Shown one piece after another: positions 42,731-53,100 of a DNA stretch of 64,000 nucleotides; position 1 is the first letter of the stretch; each line of letters opens with the position of its first letter. The stretch is from Streptomyces sp. RB17 (GTDB lineage: Bacteria > Actinomycetota > Actinomycetes > Streptomycetales > Streptomycetaceae). The translations under genes and the position numbers were made by a program. The notes under the pieces are model-generated. The model was not told where the DNA came from, searched no databases, and saw only the letters and a list, made by a program, of their open reading frames with translations. The DNA lies in NCBI RefSeq assembly GCF_009604455.1, contig NZ_WEGL01000010.1, positions 186,001 to 250,000 on the forward strand, written 5' to 3'.

Positions 42731-43508
42731 GCTTGACAACCTTGTTGGTGAGAGTGCCGATGCCTTCGATGGAGACGGCGACCTCGTCGCCGACGTTCAG
42801 GAGGCCGACCCCCGCGGGGGTGCCGGTGAGGATGACGTCGCCGGGAAGCAGGGTCATGGCCTCGGAGATGTTGACGACCAGGTCCTCGATGGGATGGATC
42901 ATCTCGCTCGTACGGCCCAGCTGGCGCTGTTCGCCGTTGACGGTGAGCTGGACGGTGAGGTCGTTGGCACGCTCGAGGTCGAGGTCGGTCTCCACCCAGG
43001 GGCCGAGCGGGCAGGAGGAGTCGAAGCCCTTGGCCCGGGCCCACTGCTTCTCGCGGCGCTGCACGTCACGGGCGGTGACGTCGTTGGCGCAGGTGTAGCC
43101 GAAGATCACGTCCTTGACGCGCTCGCGCGGCACCTCGCGGCACATGCGGCCGATCACGACGGCCAGCTCGGCCTCGTGGTGCAGTTCCTCGGAGAAGGAG
43201 GGGTACTGGATGTCGTCGCCGGGGCCGATCACCGAGGTGGACGGCTTGAAGAAGGCGAAGGGGGCGTCCGGCACCTCGTTGCCCAGCTCGCGCGCGTGCT
43301 CGGAGTAGTTGCGGCCGAAGGCCACGACCTTGCTGGGGAGCACCGGCGGGAGCAGCCTGACCTTGCTCAGCGGCACCTTCGTGCCGGACAGCTCGTAGTC
43401 CGCGAACGGGATGCCCTTGATGATGTCGAGGACGAGCTCGTCCTGCTTGTCGCCCTCGACCGCGCCGAAGGCGACGTTCCCGTCGATGGAGAACCTGGCG
43501 ATGCGCAC
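42723..43508 (-). CDS. Fumarylacetoacetate hydrolase (FAH) family protein
   Basis: A 261-residue FAH-fold protein. The metal and catalytic segments are FGRNYSEHARE, LHHEAELAVVIGR (Glu ligands), YTCANDVTARDVQ and LTGTPAGVGLL. Members act as fumarylpyruvate or oxaloacetate decarboxylases, acylpyruvases or isomerases, and the substrate here is unclear. The GTG start has AAGGA five bases upstream. Overlap with gltX suggests a shared transcript. Confidence 0.93.
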   Translation of the reverse strand: MRIARFSIDGNVAFGAVEGDKQDELVLDIIKGIPFADYELSGTKVPLSKVRLLPPVLPSKVVAFGRNYSEHARELGNEVPDAPFAFFKPSTSVIGPGDDIQYPSFSEELHHEAELAVVIGRMCREVPRERVKDVIFGYTCANDVTARDVQRREKQWARAKGFDSSCPLGPWVETDLDLERANDLTVQLTVNGEQRQLGRTSEMIHPIEDLVVNISEAMTLLPGDVILTGTPAGVGLLNVGDEVAVSIEGIGTLTNKVVKRG

Positions 43509-43699
43509 GGGATCCTTGCGCCCCTTACTGAGAACCGGCGTACTGACGCCCCAGGTTAACCGGTGGGAGCGCCGGAGCCCGGCCGGAAAAGCGGCACGGC
43601 CCTGTCGCAGGGAGTCCCGGGAGGGCCGTACCGTGCGCCGCCGGCCGCGGGAGCGTCGCCGCCGGTGTGATTCGGCATGATCGCCGTGGCGCCCGTCGG

Positions 43700-43891
43700 C
43701 TACTCTGCCGTGGCCGTCGCGCCGGCCGGGACGTCCACCAGCACCGTGCGCCGGGGGTTGGCCGTCTGGGCGGGAAGGTCGACGGAGTGCTCCGGCTGCT
43801 CGGGCGTCTGCAGTTCGCCGGCGTCGTCCAGATGCGCCAGGGTGGTGCGTCGCGGGTTGGCGATCTTGTGGAACATCATCGTCGTCTTCAC
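43700..43891 (-). CDS. Small peptide with duplicated ANPRRT motif, 63 residues
   Basis: A 63-residue protein starting from GTG 43891 (MKTTMMFHKIANPRRTTL) or from the ATG four codons in. The motif ANPRRTxL occurs twice, near residues 11-18 and 44-51, separated by an acidic Gln/Pro/Glu linker. Third codon positions are strongly G/C, so it is very likely coding. It has no signal peptide and no Cys, and I recognise no family. It lies alone between the FAH gene and the first conservon. A regulatory or modified-peptide precursor role is possible but unproven. Confidence 0.65.
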   Translation of the reverse strand: MKTTMMFHKIANPRRTTLAHLDDAGELQTPEQPEHSVDLPAQTANPRRTVLVDVPAGATATAE

Positions 43892-44461
43892 GGTTGTACG
43901 AGTCCTGGTTCTGTGTCGGCGGGCTTACAGACGCTTCCCTCTTGTAAAGCGTCAGGCTAAACATCCGATTCCCTGCCGAAGGCGCCAACTGCCCATGAGG
44001 CGCGTGTGAGTTTGCTCACGAGCTCGCGGACAATTCGGTCATATCTCACAGGCAACACGGCTCAGCGAAACGGACATTGACCCCCTGAACCCATCATTCC
44101 GCTCCTGATCATGGCGACTCAGACACCTGACCGCGAGCAGGACCCCGCAGAGATACGCCCGATATGTTGAGGATTGGCCTCCACTGCTGGTGACGCGGCA
44201 CTCACAGCCCGTCACGTAGGTCACAGCTAGGGACACGGCCCTTGTTGGAGATCCGGCACTGTGCTGGAATTCCACGGACCGCCGCGGGGTCTGGCCGGCG
44301 CACAGGGGGCGCTAAGCAGCGCCGAGTGGCGGGCGAGACAGGGGGGAACCAGCGCCGGTCACTCCAGACCAACGGGGGGCGTATTCAGGGCGCTCCCCAA
44401 CGCCGACACCGTGTCCTTCCGTTCGCGCGGAGGGGCGCCTGGTCCAGAGGTTGCGACGCTA
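43892..44461. other. Long intergenic region upstream of the first conservon
   Basis: These 570 bases hold no certain gene. The dyad GTGAGTTTGCTCAC lies at 44006-44019. From about 44170 a promoter region leads into the frame of cvnA; an in-frame GTG at 44261 preceded by GGAG is an alternative start, but the extension has an atypical, low-similarity composition, so it is more likely leader. Confidence 0.45.
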
Positions 44462-47400
44462 GTGCAGGGACGTTTCAAGAGGGATGGCAGCGCTTCGGCG
44501 GAGCCGGAGTCGCACGACGGGACTGGCCCCATGAAGGGCAGCTCCTCGCCCCAGCACGCCCAGAACCCGGGCCCGGCCTTGTCCGCGGACGGCGGTGAGC
44601 GCGGCGGACGCCCCGGCGCGTCGGCCACGTCGGCCGCCACCGGGACCGGCGGCTCCGGCGGCTCCGGCGCTTCCCCCGCGCCGGACATCAAGCCCGCCCA
44701 GGGCCCCACCGGCCCCGGCTCCCGCATGGCCCTGCGCAACTGGCGCATCTCCACGCGTCTGGTGTCGCTGCTCGCCCTGCCGGTGGTCGCGGCCACCTCG
44801 CTGGGCGCGCTGCGCATCGACCAGAACATCACCGACATCCAGCAGCTCGACAACATGAAGCTGCTGACGGACATGACCAAGCAGGCCACCGAGCTGGCCC
44901 AGGCCCTCCAGGACGAGCGCGACCAGTCCGCCGGTCCCCTGGCGCACGGCCTGAACGCGAGCGACTACACGGTCAAGGCCTACCGGGGCAAGACCGACCG
45001 GGCCCTGTCGAACTTCGAGAACTCCACCCAGGAGATCGACGACGCCAGCAAGAACGGCCAGCTCCAGGGCGTCCGTGACAACCTCGTCGGTATCTTCAAC
45101 CAGCTCGACCAGCTGGCCAAGATCCGCAAGGGCGCCTACTCGACGAAGGACAACTCGACCCAGACGATCGAGTCGTACCACCGGCTGATCACCCAGCTGA
45201 TCGACCTGTCCCAGGACATGGCGCAGGCGTCCAGCAACCCCGAGATGATCTCGCGCACCCGCGCCCTGGCGGCCTTCTCCACCGCCAAGGAGTACGCCTC
45301 CGTGCAGCGCGCCACCATCGCAGCCGCGCTGCCCGCGACCCCGTCCACGAAGGGCGACCTGTCGACGAACGACCGCCTCTACGGCCAGTCGGCGTACCAG
45401 GACGAGAACTCCGAGATCGCGATCTTCCGGAAGATCTACGCGAACAACAACGCTGAGGAACTCCTCAGCCCGATCGACTCCGGCAACCCGACGATCCAGA
45501 CCGCGGACACCTACGCCAAGCGCGTCTTCGACTCCCCCGACGGCCTCCAGAGCCTGAACGCCCGCTCGTACAAGGACTGGGTGGACGACAGCTCGACCAA
45601 GATCGACCAGATGAAGAAGATCGAGCACACGCTGCTCGAGGACATGGAGCAGAAGGCCCGCGAGCTGAAGAGCGCCACCCAGCGTGACGCCATCATCTCC
45701 GGTGCGCTGATCCTCCTCGTGCTCGGTGTGTCGCTGGTCGGCGCCTTCGTCGTGGCCCGGTCCATGATCCGCTCGCTGCGCCGGCTGCAGGAGACCGCGA
45801 CCAAGGTCGCCCAGGACCGCCTGCCCGAGCTGGTCAAGCAGCTGTCGGAGTCCGACCCGCAGGACGTAGACACCTCCGTGCAGTCGGTCGGTGTGCACTC
45901 CCGGGACGAGATCGGCCAGGTGGCCGCGGCCTTCGACGACGTGCACCGCGAGGCGGTCCGCCTCGCCGCCGAGCAGGCCCTGCTGCGGGGCAACGTCAAC
46001 GCGATGTTCACCAACCTCTCGCGCCGCTCCCAGGGCCTCATCCAGCGCCAGCTGTCGCTGATCTCCGAACTGGAGTCCCGCGAGGCCGACCCGGACCAGC
46101 TGTCCTCGCTGTTCAAGCTCGACCACCTCGCGACGCGTATGCGCCGTAACGGTGAGAACCTCCTCGTCCTCGCGGGTGAGGAGCCCGGCCGCCGCTGGAC
46201 CCGCCCGGTCCCGCTGGTCGACGTGCTCCGCGCCGCCGCGTCCGAGGTGGAGCAGTACGAGCGCATCGAGCTGGCCTCCGTGCCGACCACCGAGGTCGCC
46301 GGCCGCGTGGTCAACGACCTCGTGCACCTGCTCGCCGAGCTGCTGGAGAACGCCACCTCGTTCTCCTCGCCGCAGACCAAGGTCAAGGTCACCGGTCACG
46401 CCCTGCCCGACGGCCGCGTGCTGATCGAGATCCACGACACCGGTATCGGCCTGTCCCCCGAGGACCTCGCGGCGATCAACGAGCGGCTCGCCTCGCCGCC
46501 CACCGTGGACGTGTCGGTCTCCCGCCGCATGGGCCTCTTCGTGGTCGGCCGCCTCTCCCAGCGGCACGGCATCCGCATCCAGCTGCGCCCGTCCGACTCC
46601 GGTGGTACGACCGCGCTGGTCATGCTGCCCGTGGACGTGGCCCAGGGCGGCAAGAAGCCCGCTCCGGGCAAGCCGGGCGGGCCCGGTGCGACCGGTGGCC
46701 CGGCCGCCGCGCAGGCGGCCGCCGGTGCGGCCGCGGCCCGGCGCCAGGCCGGCAACGCGGGCGGCGGTGCCCTCGGCGGCGCCCCGTCGGGTGGCGGTCT
46801 GCTCGGCGCGGGTCCCGCGCCGCGCGGCCAGGTCGGCGCCGGCCAGGGTCCCCGGGCCGCGCTGCCCGGCACCGGCCAGGGCGGCCGTCCCGGTGCGCCG
46901 GGCGGTGCCCGCGGTCCCCAGGGCGGTCCCGGCGCTCCCGGTCTCGGCGGCCAGCAGGGCCGGCCGGTGCCCGCGGGTTCCGGTGCGGGCGGCTTCGGTG
47001 GTCAGCCGGGCCAGGCGCCCGGCGCCCCGCAGGGCCTGCAGGCCGCGAACCCGGGCAACCCGCAGCAGGACGGCTTCGGCGGCCGTGGCCAGCAGCGGCC
47101 CGGCGCCGCCTCCGACCAGGGCCGCCAGCCCCAGCTGCCGCCGCGCGGCGGCCCGCGGGCCGAGCTGCCCGGCGGTGACCAGCAGCCGCGCACCCCGGAC
47201 TGGGGCGACCCCCAGGCTCCGCTGTCGCGTGCCTCGCTGGACGCCCCGCGCGGCCACGACGAGCAGGACCCGGCGCACACCGCGCGCATGCCGCGCGTCA
47301 ACGACCGGCAGGGCCCGGGTTCGACCGCGGAGATACCCAGGATCGACGCACAGGGCCCGGCCGCCACCGGCGAGTTCCCGCGCCCGGACCTGAACGGCCT

Positions 47401-48301
47401 GGGCGGCCCCCAGCAGACCGGCCAGTTCACGCGCCCCGAGAACCCCCAGCAGACCGGCCAGTTCACGCGCCCCGAGAACCCGCAGCAGACCGGCCAGTTC
47501 GCCCGCCCCGACGCCCCCCAGCTGCCCGGACGGTTCGACCGTCCCGCCGGCGGGGACGGCTCGGGTCAGTTCGTCCGCTCCGACGTCTTCGGCACGCCGG
47601 CGCCGCGGCAGGACGACCCCGCGCGCAACTCGGGCCGGAACACCGGCCAGTTCGCCGCTCCGCAGGGCTTCGACGGCGGCTACGACGGCAGCTCCACCGG
47701 TCGGCACGCCCTGCCCGGGCACCAGAACCCGGCCCAGACCGGTCAGTTCGAGCGCCCGCAGCCGGCCGGCCGGGACGACTTCGGCGCCCCGCGTCCGCAG
47801 GCCCCGCAGCAGCAGCGCCCGGCGTACCGTGAGCCGGAGGCCCTGCCGCCGGCCACCGGCCCGGGCGACGGCCGTACCCCGCTGTACGACACGCTGGAGA
47901 CCAACTGGTTCCACGGCAGTCAGCAGCAGGAGCCCGCGCCGCAGCAGCCGGCGCCCGCCCCGGCTCCGCAGCGTCCCGCGGGCCCGAACGGAAACGGCTC
48001 CACCACCGGCTCCTGGCGCACCTCGCCGAACGACGAGTTCGTCCGCCAGGCCGAGCGCGTCCGGCAGCCCGCGGCGGGCGGCGTCACCACCTCCGGCCTG
48101 CCGCGCCGGGTGCCCCGGGCCAACCTCGTCCCGGGCACGGCTCAGCAGCAACAGCACCAAGCCGGTCCGCAGGTCTCGCGTGCGCCCGATGACGTACGCG
48201 GACGGCTGACCAACCTCCGTCGGGGCATCGCTCAGGGCCGTCAGGCCGGCAGCGGCCAGACCGGCAGCTTCCCGAGCCCCACTCACCAGCAGGAGCGTTA
48301 G
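44462..48301 (+). CDS. cvnA: CvnA: NIT-domain sensor histidine kinase-like protein, conservon 1
   Basis: About 1,279 residues. A disordered N-terminus is followed by TM helix 1 (about 98-118), an extracellular nitrate/sulfonate-sensing (NIT) type domain with ERDQSAGPL, TM helix 2 (about 410-434), a HAMP-like region, a helical segment with LDHLATRMRRNGENLLVLAG, and an HSP90-like ATPase domain (about 616-727) with N-box LLAELLENATSF and G-box IHDTGIGLSPED. The last 550 residues are Pro/Gly/Gln-rich, with three near-exact QQTGQFTRPENP repeats and a conserved tail (SGLPRRVP...QER). It is the membrane sensor of a conservon that signals through CvnB, C and D. GTG 44462 gives the usual start VQGRFKRDGS. 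Confidence 0.88.
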   Translation: MQGRFKRDGSASAEPESHDGTGPMKGSSSPQHAQNPGPALSADGGERGGRPGASATSAATGTGGSGGSGASPAPDIKPAQGPTGPGSRMALRNWRISTRLVSLLALPVVAATSLGALRIDQNITDIQQLDNMKLLTDMTKQATELAQALQDERDQSAGPLAHGLNASDYTVKAYRGKTDRALSNFENSTQEIDDASKNGQLQGVRDNLVGIFNQLDQLAKIRKGAYSTKDNSTQTIESYHRLITQLIDLSQDMAQASSNPEMISRTRALAAFSTAKEYASVQRATIAAALPATPSTKGDLSTNDRLYGQSAYQDENSEIAIFRKIYANNNAEELLSPIDSGNPTIQTADTYAKRVFDSPDGLQSLNARSYKDWVDDSSTKIDQMKKIEHTLLEDMEQKARELKSATQRDAIISGALILLVLGVSLVGAFVVARSMIRSLRRLQETATKVAQDRLPELVKQLSESDPQDVDTSVQSVGVHSRDEIGQVAAAFDDVHREAVRLAAEQALLRGNVNAMFTNLSRRSQGLIQRQLSLISELESREADPDQLSSLFKLDHLATRMRRNGENLLVLAGEEPGRRWTRPVPLVDVLRAAASEVEQYERIELASVPTTEVAGRVVNDLVHLLAELLENATSFSSPQTKVKVTGHALPDGRVLIEIHDTGIGLSPEDLAAINERLASPPTVDVSVSRRMGLFVVGRLSQRHGIRIQLRPSDSGGTTALVMLPVDVAQGGKKPAPGKPGGPGATGGPAAAQAAAGAAAARRQAGNAGGGALGGAPSGGGLLGAGPAPRGQVGAGQGPRAALPGTGQGGRPGAPGGARGPQGGPGAPGLGGQQGRPVPAGSGAGGFGGQPGQAPGAPQGLQAANPGNPQQDGFGGRGQQRPGAASDQGRQPQLPPRGGPRAELPGGDQQPRTPDWGDPQAPLSRASLDAPRGHDEQDPAHTARMPRVNDRQGPGSTAEIPRIDAQGPAATGEFPRPDLNGLGGPQQTGQFTRPENPQQTGQFTRPENPQQTGQFARPDAPQLPGRFDRPAGGDGSGQFVRSDVFGTPAPRQDDPARNSGRNTGQFAAPQGFDGGYDGSSTGRHALPGHQNPAQTGQFERPQPAGRDDFGAPRPQAPQQQRPAYREPEALPPATGPGDGRTPLYDTLETNWFHGSQQQEPAPQQPAPAPAPQRPAGPNGNGSTTGSWRTSPNDEFVRQAERVRQPAAGGVTTSGLPRRVPRANLVPGTAQQQQHQAGPQVSRAPDDVRGRLTNLRRGIAQGRQAGSGQTGSFPSPTHQQER

Positions 48302-48724
48302 TTGAGAGCGATGAGCCAGGCGGCACAGAACCTGAACTGGTTGATCACCAACTTCGTGGACAACACCCCCGGGGTGTCCCACACGGTGGTGGTCTCCGCC
48401 GACGGCCTTCTGCTGGCGATGTCCGAAGGCTTCCCGCGGGACCGCGCCGACCAGCTGGCGGCCGTCGCGTCCGGGCTGACCTCCCTCACGGCCGGGGCCT
48501 CCCGGATCTTCGAGGGCGGCGACGTGGCGCAGACGGTCGTCGAGATGGAGCGCGGGTTCCTCTTCCTCATGTCCGTCTCGGACGGGTCGTCCCTCGCGGT
48601 CCTGGCCCACCCCGAGTGCGACATCGGCCTCGTCGGCTACGAGATGGCACTGCTCGTCGACCGCGCAGGGGCGGTACTCACCCCGGACCTGCGCGCCGAA
48701 CTCCAGGGCAGTCTGCTTCACTGA
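48302..48724 (+). CDS. cvnB: CvnB: Roadblock/LC7-domain protein, conservon 1
   Basis: About 140 residues of a Roadblock/LC7 domain: LNWLITNFVDNTPGVSHTVV, then VVSADGLLLAMSEGFPRD and AGASRIFEGG. Such domains act as GTPase regulators in MglB-like systems. AGGAG lies six bases before TTG 48302, directly after the cvnA stop, while ATG 48311 is too far from it, so the TTG start is preferred. The second conservon shows the same arrangement with GTG. Confidence 0.9.
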   Translation: MRAMSQAAQNLNWLITNFVDNTPGVSHTVVVSADGLLLAMSEGFPRDRADQLAAVASGLTSLTAGASRIFEGGDVAQTVVEMERGFLFLMSVSDGSSLAVLAHPECDIGLVGYEMALLVDRAGAVLTPDLRAELQGSLLH

Positions 48725-48836
48725 CCGCCCCCGGCACCACCCACCTCACGAAAACACCGTCCGGCCGCCACAATCCCCCCACCGGCCTCGTCCGACGGCT
48801 CGACTGACCGACTTGCTGTCCCGCCCGGAGGATTCG

Positions 48837-49235
48837 ATGACCCCGCCCACCGCCCATCATGATCCGTACGCGGAGCCGTACGGGGACGAGGGCGACCAGC
48901 CGCTGGTCCGTCCGTACGCGATGACCGGCGGCCGGACCCGACCGCGCTATCAGCTCGCGATCGAGGCGCTGATCAGCACGACGGCCGACCCGGCAGCGCT
49001 CATGGGACTGCTCCCGGAGCACCAGCGCATCTGCCATCTGTGCCGTGAGGTCAAGTCGGTCGCGGAGGTCTCCGCGCTGCTGACCATGCCGCTCGGAGTG
49101 GCCCGGATCCTGGTCGCCGACCTCGCCGAGGCCGGCCTGGTCGCCATCCACCAGCCGGGTGGCGACGAGAACAACGGCGGCGCTCCGGACGTGACGCTGC
49201 TCGAAAGGGTGCTCAGTGGACTTCGCAAGCTCTGA
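48837..49235 (+). CDS. cvnC: CvnC: DUF742 protein, conservon 1
   Basis: 132 residues of the DUF742 family. The core is VRPYAMTGGRTRPRYQLAIE, LPEHQRICHLCREVKSVAE with two Cys, and a winged-helix-like LLTMPLGVARILVADLAEAG. GGAGG precedes the ATG. Its last 20 bases overlap the cvnD start. It probably couples CvnB and CvnD in the membrane complex. Confidence 0.92.
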   Translation: MTPPTAHHDPYAEPYGDEGDQPLVRPYAMTGGRTRPRYQLAIEALISTTADPAALMGLLPEHQRICHLCREVKSVAEVSALLTMPLGVARILVADLAEAGLVAIHQPGGDENNGGAPDVTLLERVLSGLRKL

Positions 49236-49791
49236 CGGAGGGCGGGCGACCACCTCCGCGAAGATCGTGGTGGCGGGTGGATTCGGCGTCGGCAAGACGA
49301 CCTTCGTCGGCGCCGTCTCCGAGATCAACCCGCTGCGCACCGAGGCCGTCATGACGTCCGCTTCGGCCGGCATCGACGACCTGACCCACACCGGGGACAA
49401 GACCACCACCACGGTGGCCATGGACTTCGGCCGCATCACCCTGGACCAGGACCTGATCCTGTACCTCTTCGGCACCCCCGGCCAGGACCGGTTCTGGTTC
49501 ATGTGGGACGACCTGGTACGCGGTGCGATCGGTGCGGTGGTGCTCGTGGACACCCGGCGCCTCGCCGACTGCTTCCCCGCGGTCGACTACTTCGAGAACA
49601 GCGGGCTGCCCTTCGTCGTCGCCCTCAACGGCTTCGACGGACAGCAGCCGTACCAGCCCGAGGAGGTGCGGGAGGCCCTGCAGATCGGGCCCGACACCCC
49701 GATCATCACGACCGACGCCCGGCACCGGGCCGACGCGAAGAGTGCGCTGATCACGCTGGTCGAGCACGCCCTGATGGCACGGCTCAAGTAG
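49216..49791 (+). CDS. cvnD: CvnD: Ras-like small GTPase, conservon 1
   Basis: A 191-residue GTPase. P-loop GGFGVGKTTF (about 19-28), switch II LFGTPGQDRFWF, and ALNGFDG in place of the NKxD base motif, with a weak SAK box (TTDARHRAD). It starts at GTG inside the end of cvnC. It is the nucleotide switch of the conservon. It is nearly identical to the CvnD of the second conservon. Confidence 0.93.
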   Translation: MDFASSDGGRATTSAKIVVAGGFGVGKTTFVGAVSEINPLRTEAVMTSASAGIDDLTHTGDKTTTTVAMDFGRITLDQDLILYLFGTPGQDRFWFMWDDLVRGAIGAVVLVDTRRLADCFPAVDYFENSGLPFVVALNGFDGQQPYQPEEVREALQIGPDTPIITTDARHRADAKSALITLVEHALMARLK

Positions 49792-49845
49792 CACCGGCGT
49801 CCGTACTCAAGTACGACGTCACATACGGCAGTTGTCGTAAAGGAA

Positions 49846-49885
49846 ACCGGAGCCGACTGTGGCCTTTGACACGGTCGGCTCCGGT
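49846..49885 (+). terminator. Terminator of conservon 1
   Basis: A perfect 12-bp stem (49846-49857 with 49874-49885) with a 16-base loop lies 55 bp past the cvnD stop. The rest of the 389-bp gap to the second cvnA (49792-50180) is less GC-rich in places and probably holds its promoter; I see no gene in it. Confidence 0.75.
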
Positions 49886-50180
49886 GTTCATAACAGTTCG
49901 GCAGAGGAATCCCCCGGCATCACCACGCGACGCGGTCGCGCAGTACCGCTGTGCGCACAAACGCCCCGCCATTTGCCGGGGCTCGCTCTTTATGACCGTT
50001 TTATCTGGGACTTACAAGTGCGTCACACGGGGTTTCCGCTGTTTGGAAGAGCACTGGTCCACGTGCTGGAATGCCTGAACTGCCCAATAGTCAAAGACGT
50101 ACTCAGTAGTCGATGACGAACCGGGCTCTGAGAGACTGCGGCACGACGTAGGTGCCGACCGCCGAGAGGTTGTTGGTCGA

Positions 50181-53100
50181 GTGAGGCGAAGCAAGAACGG
50201 TCCCGAGCCGTCGGCGCGGGGCAACTTCACCCCGCCGCCGCGCGCTGCGGCGCCCACCCCTGTGACCGGTGCGGATCCGGCGGCCGCTCCCGCGCCGAGC
50301 GGCGGCCGGTTCTCCCCGCGCAACTGGCGCGTGCCGACCAGGCTGAACGCGATCCTGCTGATTCCCGTGACGGTCGGTCTCGTCATGGGCGGCTTCCAGG
50401 TGAAGAGTTCGATCGACACCTGGCAGCAGGCCCGGGACGCCGAGAACACCGCCCGCCTGGTGCGTGCCTCCCTCACGTATGCCAACGCGCTGGAGAACGA
50501 GCGTGACATCACCGCGGGCCCGCTGCTGAAGGGCAAGCTGGCGAAGCCCGAGGACAAGGCGACCATCACGGCGGCCCGCAACACAACCGACCAGGCCGCC
50601 GACGCCTTCGACCAGGCCGCGCAGAACATGCCGCACGAGTCGGGCCTGGAGCGCCGGCTGAAGCTGTTCCGCAAGGCGGAGCCCTTCCTGCAGACGCTGC
50701 GGAAGGACGCGTACACCTCCAATTTCACCGGTGTGCAGACCGAGGAGGGCTACGTCGCGGTCGCGCACCCGTTGATGGAGTTCGCCAACGAGCTGGGTCT
50801 GGGCACCGGCAACATCACCTCCTACGGCCGTACCGTCTACGCCATCTCGCTCACCAAGGCGGCGCTGTCGCTGGAGCGCTCGATCGGCATGCACATGCTG
50901 ATCAAGCCGGGTCCGGACGCCCCGAACCTGGCGAGCCAGCGCGTCGCCCTCTCTTCCTACGCCTATCTGGAGGGCATCGCCGTCGAGGAGTACCAGGGCG
51001 GTGGCACCGAGGCCGACGCGGCGAAGCTGGAATCGGAGAAGGCGGACATCCAGGCCAAGGCCGCCGCGATGGTCCAGCAGGCCAAGGCCAAGGACCCGAA
51101 CTACGTGGCGCCGCCGTCCAAGCCGGAGGTCATGATCACGGACCTCGCCACGCTGGAGTCCACCAGCCCGCTCGCGCGTCAGCAGCTCGCTCTCAAGGGC
51201 GTCACCTACCAGAACTGGTGGGCGGTCAACACCCTCAAGTTCGACGCCTACCGCCAGATCGAGTCGGACATGGCGGACAAGGCGGTGAACGAGGCCTCCG
51301 GCATCGCCGACGACGCCAAGAACTCCGCGTTCATCACCGGTGCCGTCGTCGTGGTCGCGCTGCTGCTCGCCTTCATCCTGGCCGGTGCCGTGGCCCGCCA
51401 GATGAGCCGCTCGATGCGCCAGCTGCGCAACGCCGCCTTCGGCATCGCCGAGCAGCGGCTGCCGATGCTGGTCGACCAGCTCTCCCGCACCGACCCCGGC
51501 CGGGTCGACACCCGGGTCGCCCCGATCCCGATCACCACCAAGGACGAGATCGGCGAGGTCGCCCGCGCCTTCGACCAGGTCCACCGTGAGGCGGTCCGGC
51601 TCGCCTCCGAGCAGGCCCTGCTGCGGGGCAACATCAACGCGATCTTCACCAACCTCTCGCGCCGCAACCAGTCGCTGATCGAGGGCCAGCTGACCCTGAT
51701 CACCGACCTGGAGAACAACGAGGCCGACCCGGACCAGCTGGAGAACCTCTTCCGCCTGGACCACCTCGCCACCCGTATGCGCCGCAACGGCGAGAACCTC
51801 CTGGTCCTCGCCGGCGAGGAGCCCGGCCGCCGCTGGGACCAGCCGGTCCCGCTGGTCGACGTGCTGCGCGCCGCCTCCTCCGAGGTGGAGCAGTACGAGC
51901 GCATCGAGCTGTCCGGCGTCCCGGAGGCCGAGATCCACGGCCGCGCCGTCACCGACCTCGTGCACCTGCTGGCCGAGCTGCTGGAGAACGCCACCACGTT
52001 CTCCTCCCCGCAGACCAAGGTCCGCGTCACCGCGACCCGGCTGCCCGACGGCCGCATCATGATCGAGATCCACGACAAGGGCATCGGCCTGACCGCCGAG
52101 GACTTCGCGGACATCAACCACAAGCTGGCCAACCCGCCGACCGTGGACGCCGCGATCTCGCAGCGCATGGGCCTGTTCGTGGTCGGCCGGCTGTCCGACC
52201 GGCACGGCATCCGGGTCCAGCTGCGCCCCTCGGGAGAGCAGGCCGGTACGACCTCGCTGGTCATGCTGCCGGACGCGATCACGCACGGCGGTGGCGGCGA
52301 GACCCCGCTGGACCGCGAGGAGTTCACCGTCTCGCAGATCATCCCGGAGCAGCAGTTCCAGGGTGAGAACTTCCAGCAGATGCAGCCGATGCGCACCGCC
52401 GCCGAACTGGGCTTCGACGACAGCCGGTACGTGGACGTCCCCGACGACATCCGCGAGCTGGACCCGGTCGGCCGCTCCCTGATGCGCGAGGAGCGCAGGG
52501 CAGCCCTGGAGGCGCAGACGTTCGGCCAGCCGGCCCAGCCGAAGCAGGAGGCCACGGATGCCCCCGCCGGCTACGCCGACCCGCTCTTCGACGGCCCGCA
52601 GGGCTACCAGGAGCAGCAGCAGACGTCGTACGAGGAGCAGGCCTACCAGGAGCAGCAGCAGACGTACGGGGAGCAGACGTACGCCGAGCCACGGCAGGCC
52701 TCGTTCGAGGAGCAGTCGTACGACAAGCCGTACGACGAGCAGTACTACGCGCCGAACGGTGGCTACCCGGACCCCGGCTATGCGGAGCCGGCCCCGGCCC
52801 CGTCCTTCCAGGACGACTGGCCGCAACAGCCGCAGCAGGACGGCTACCGGAACGGCTATCCGGCCCATTACGCTCCGGAAACGGAATCGTCGCAGGCCGC
52901 TGACGCGAGTGAGCGGAACCGCGTAGGCTTCGACCGTCCGGAACCGGCCTCTTCCGCCGCCCACGAGCTGACCGACGCCGGGCTGCCCCGCCGCGGATCC
53001 GGCGCGAGCGGTTCCAACGGCTCGGCTCCCGCGGGTGGCACGGCGCGCGTGCAGCAGGAAGCTCCGGCACCGGGCAACCCCCCGGGTGCGGGCAACGACA

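Noticed and set aside
44261..44461. An upstream GTG start at 44261 extending CvnA by 67 residues
   Set aside because: A GGAG site precedes it, but the extension is unlike the usual CvnA N-terminus, which begins at VQGRFKRDG. It is kept only as an alternative.
44459..48721. A 1,420-codon open frame opposite cvnA/cvnB of conservon 1, and a similar one at 50103-53477
   Set aside because: Both are mirror frames of the real conservon genes, recur because the two conservons are similar, and show no protein features.
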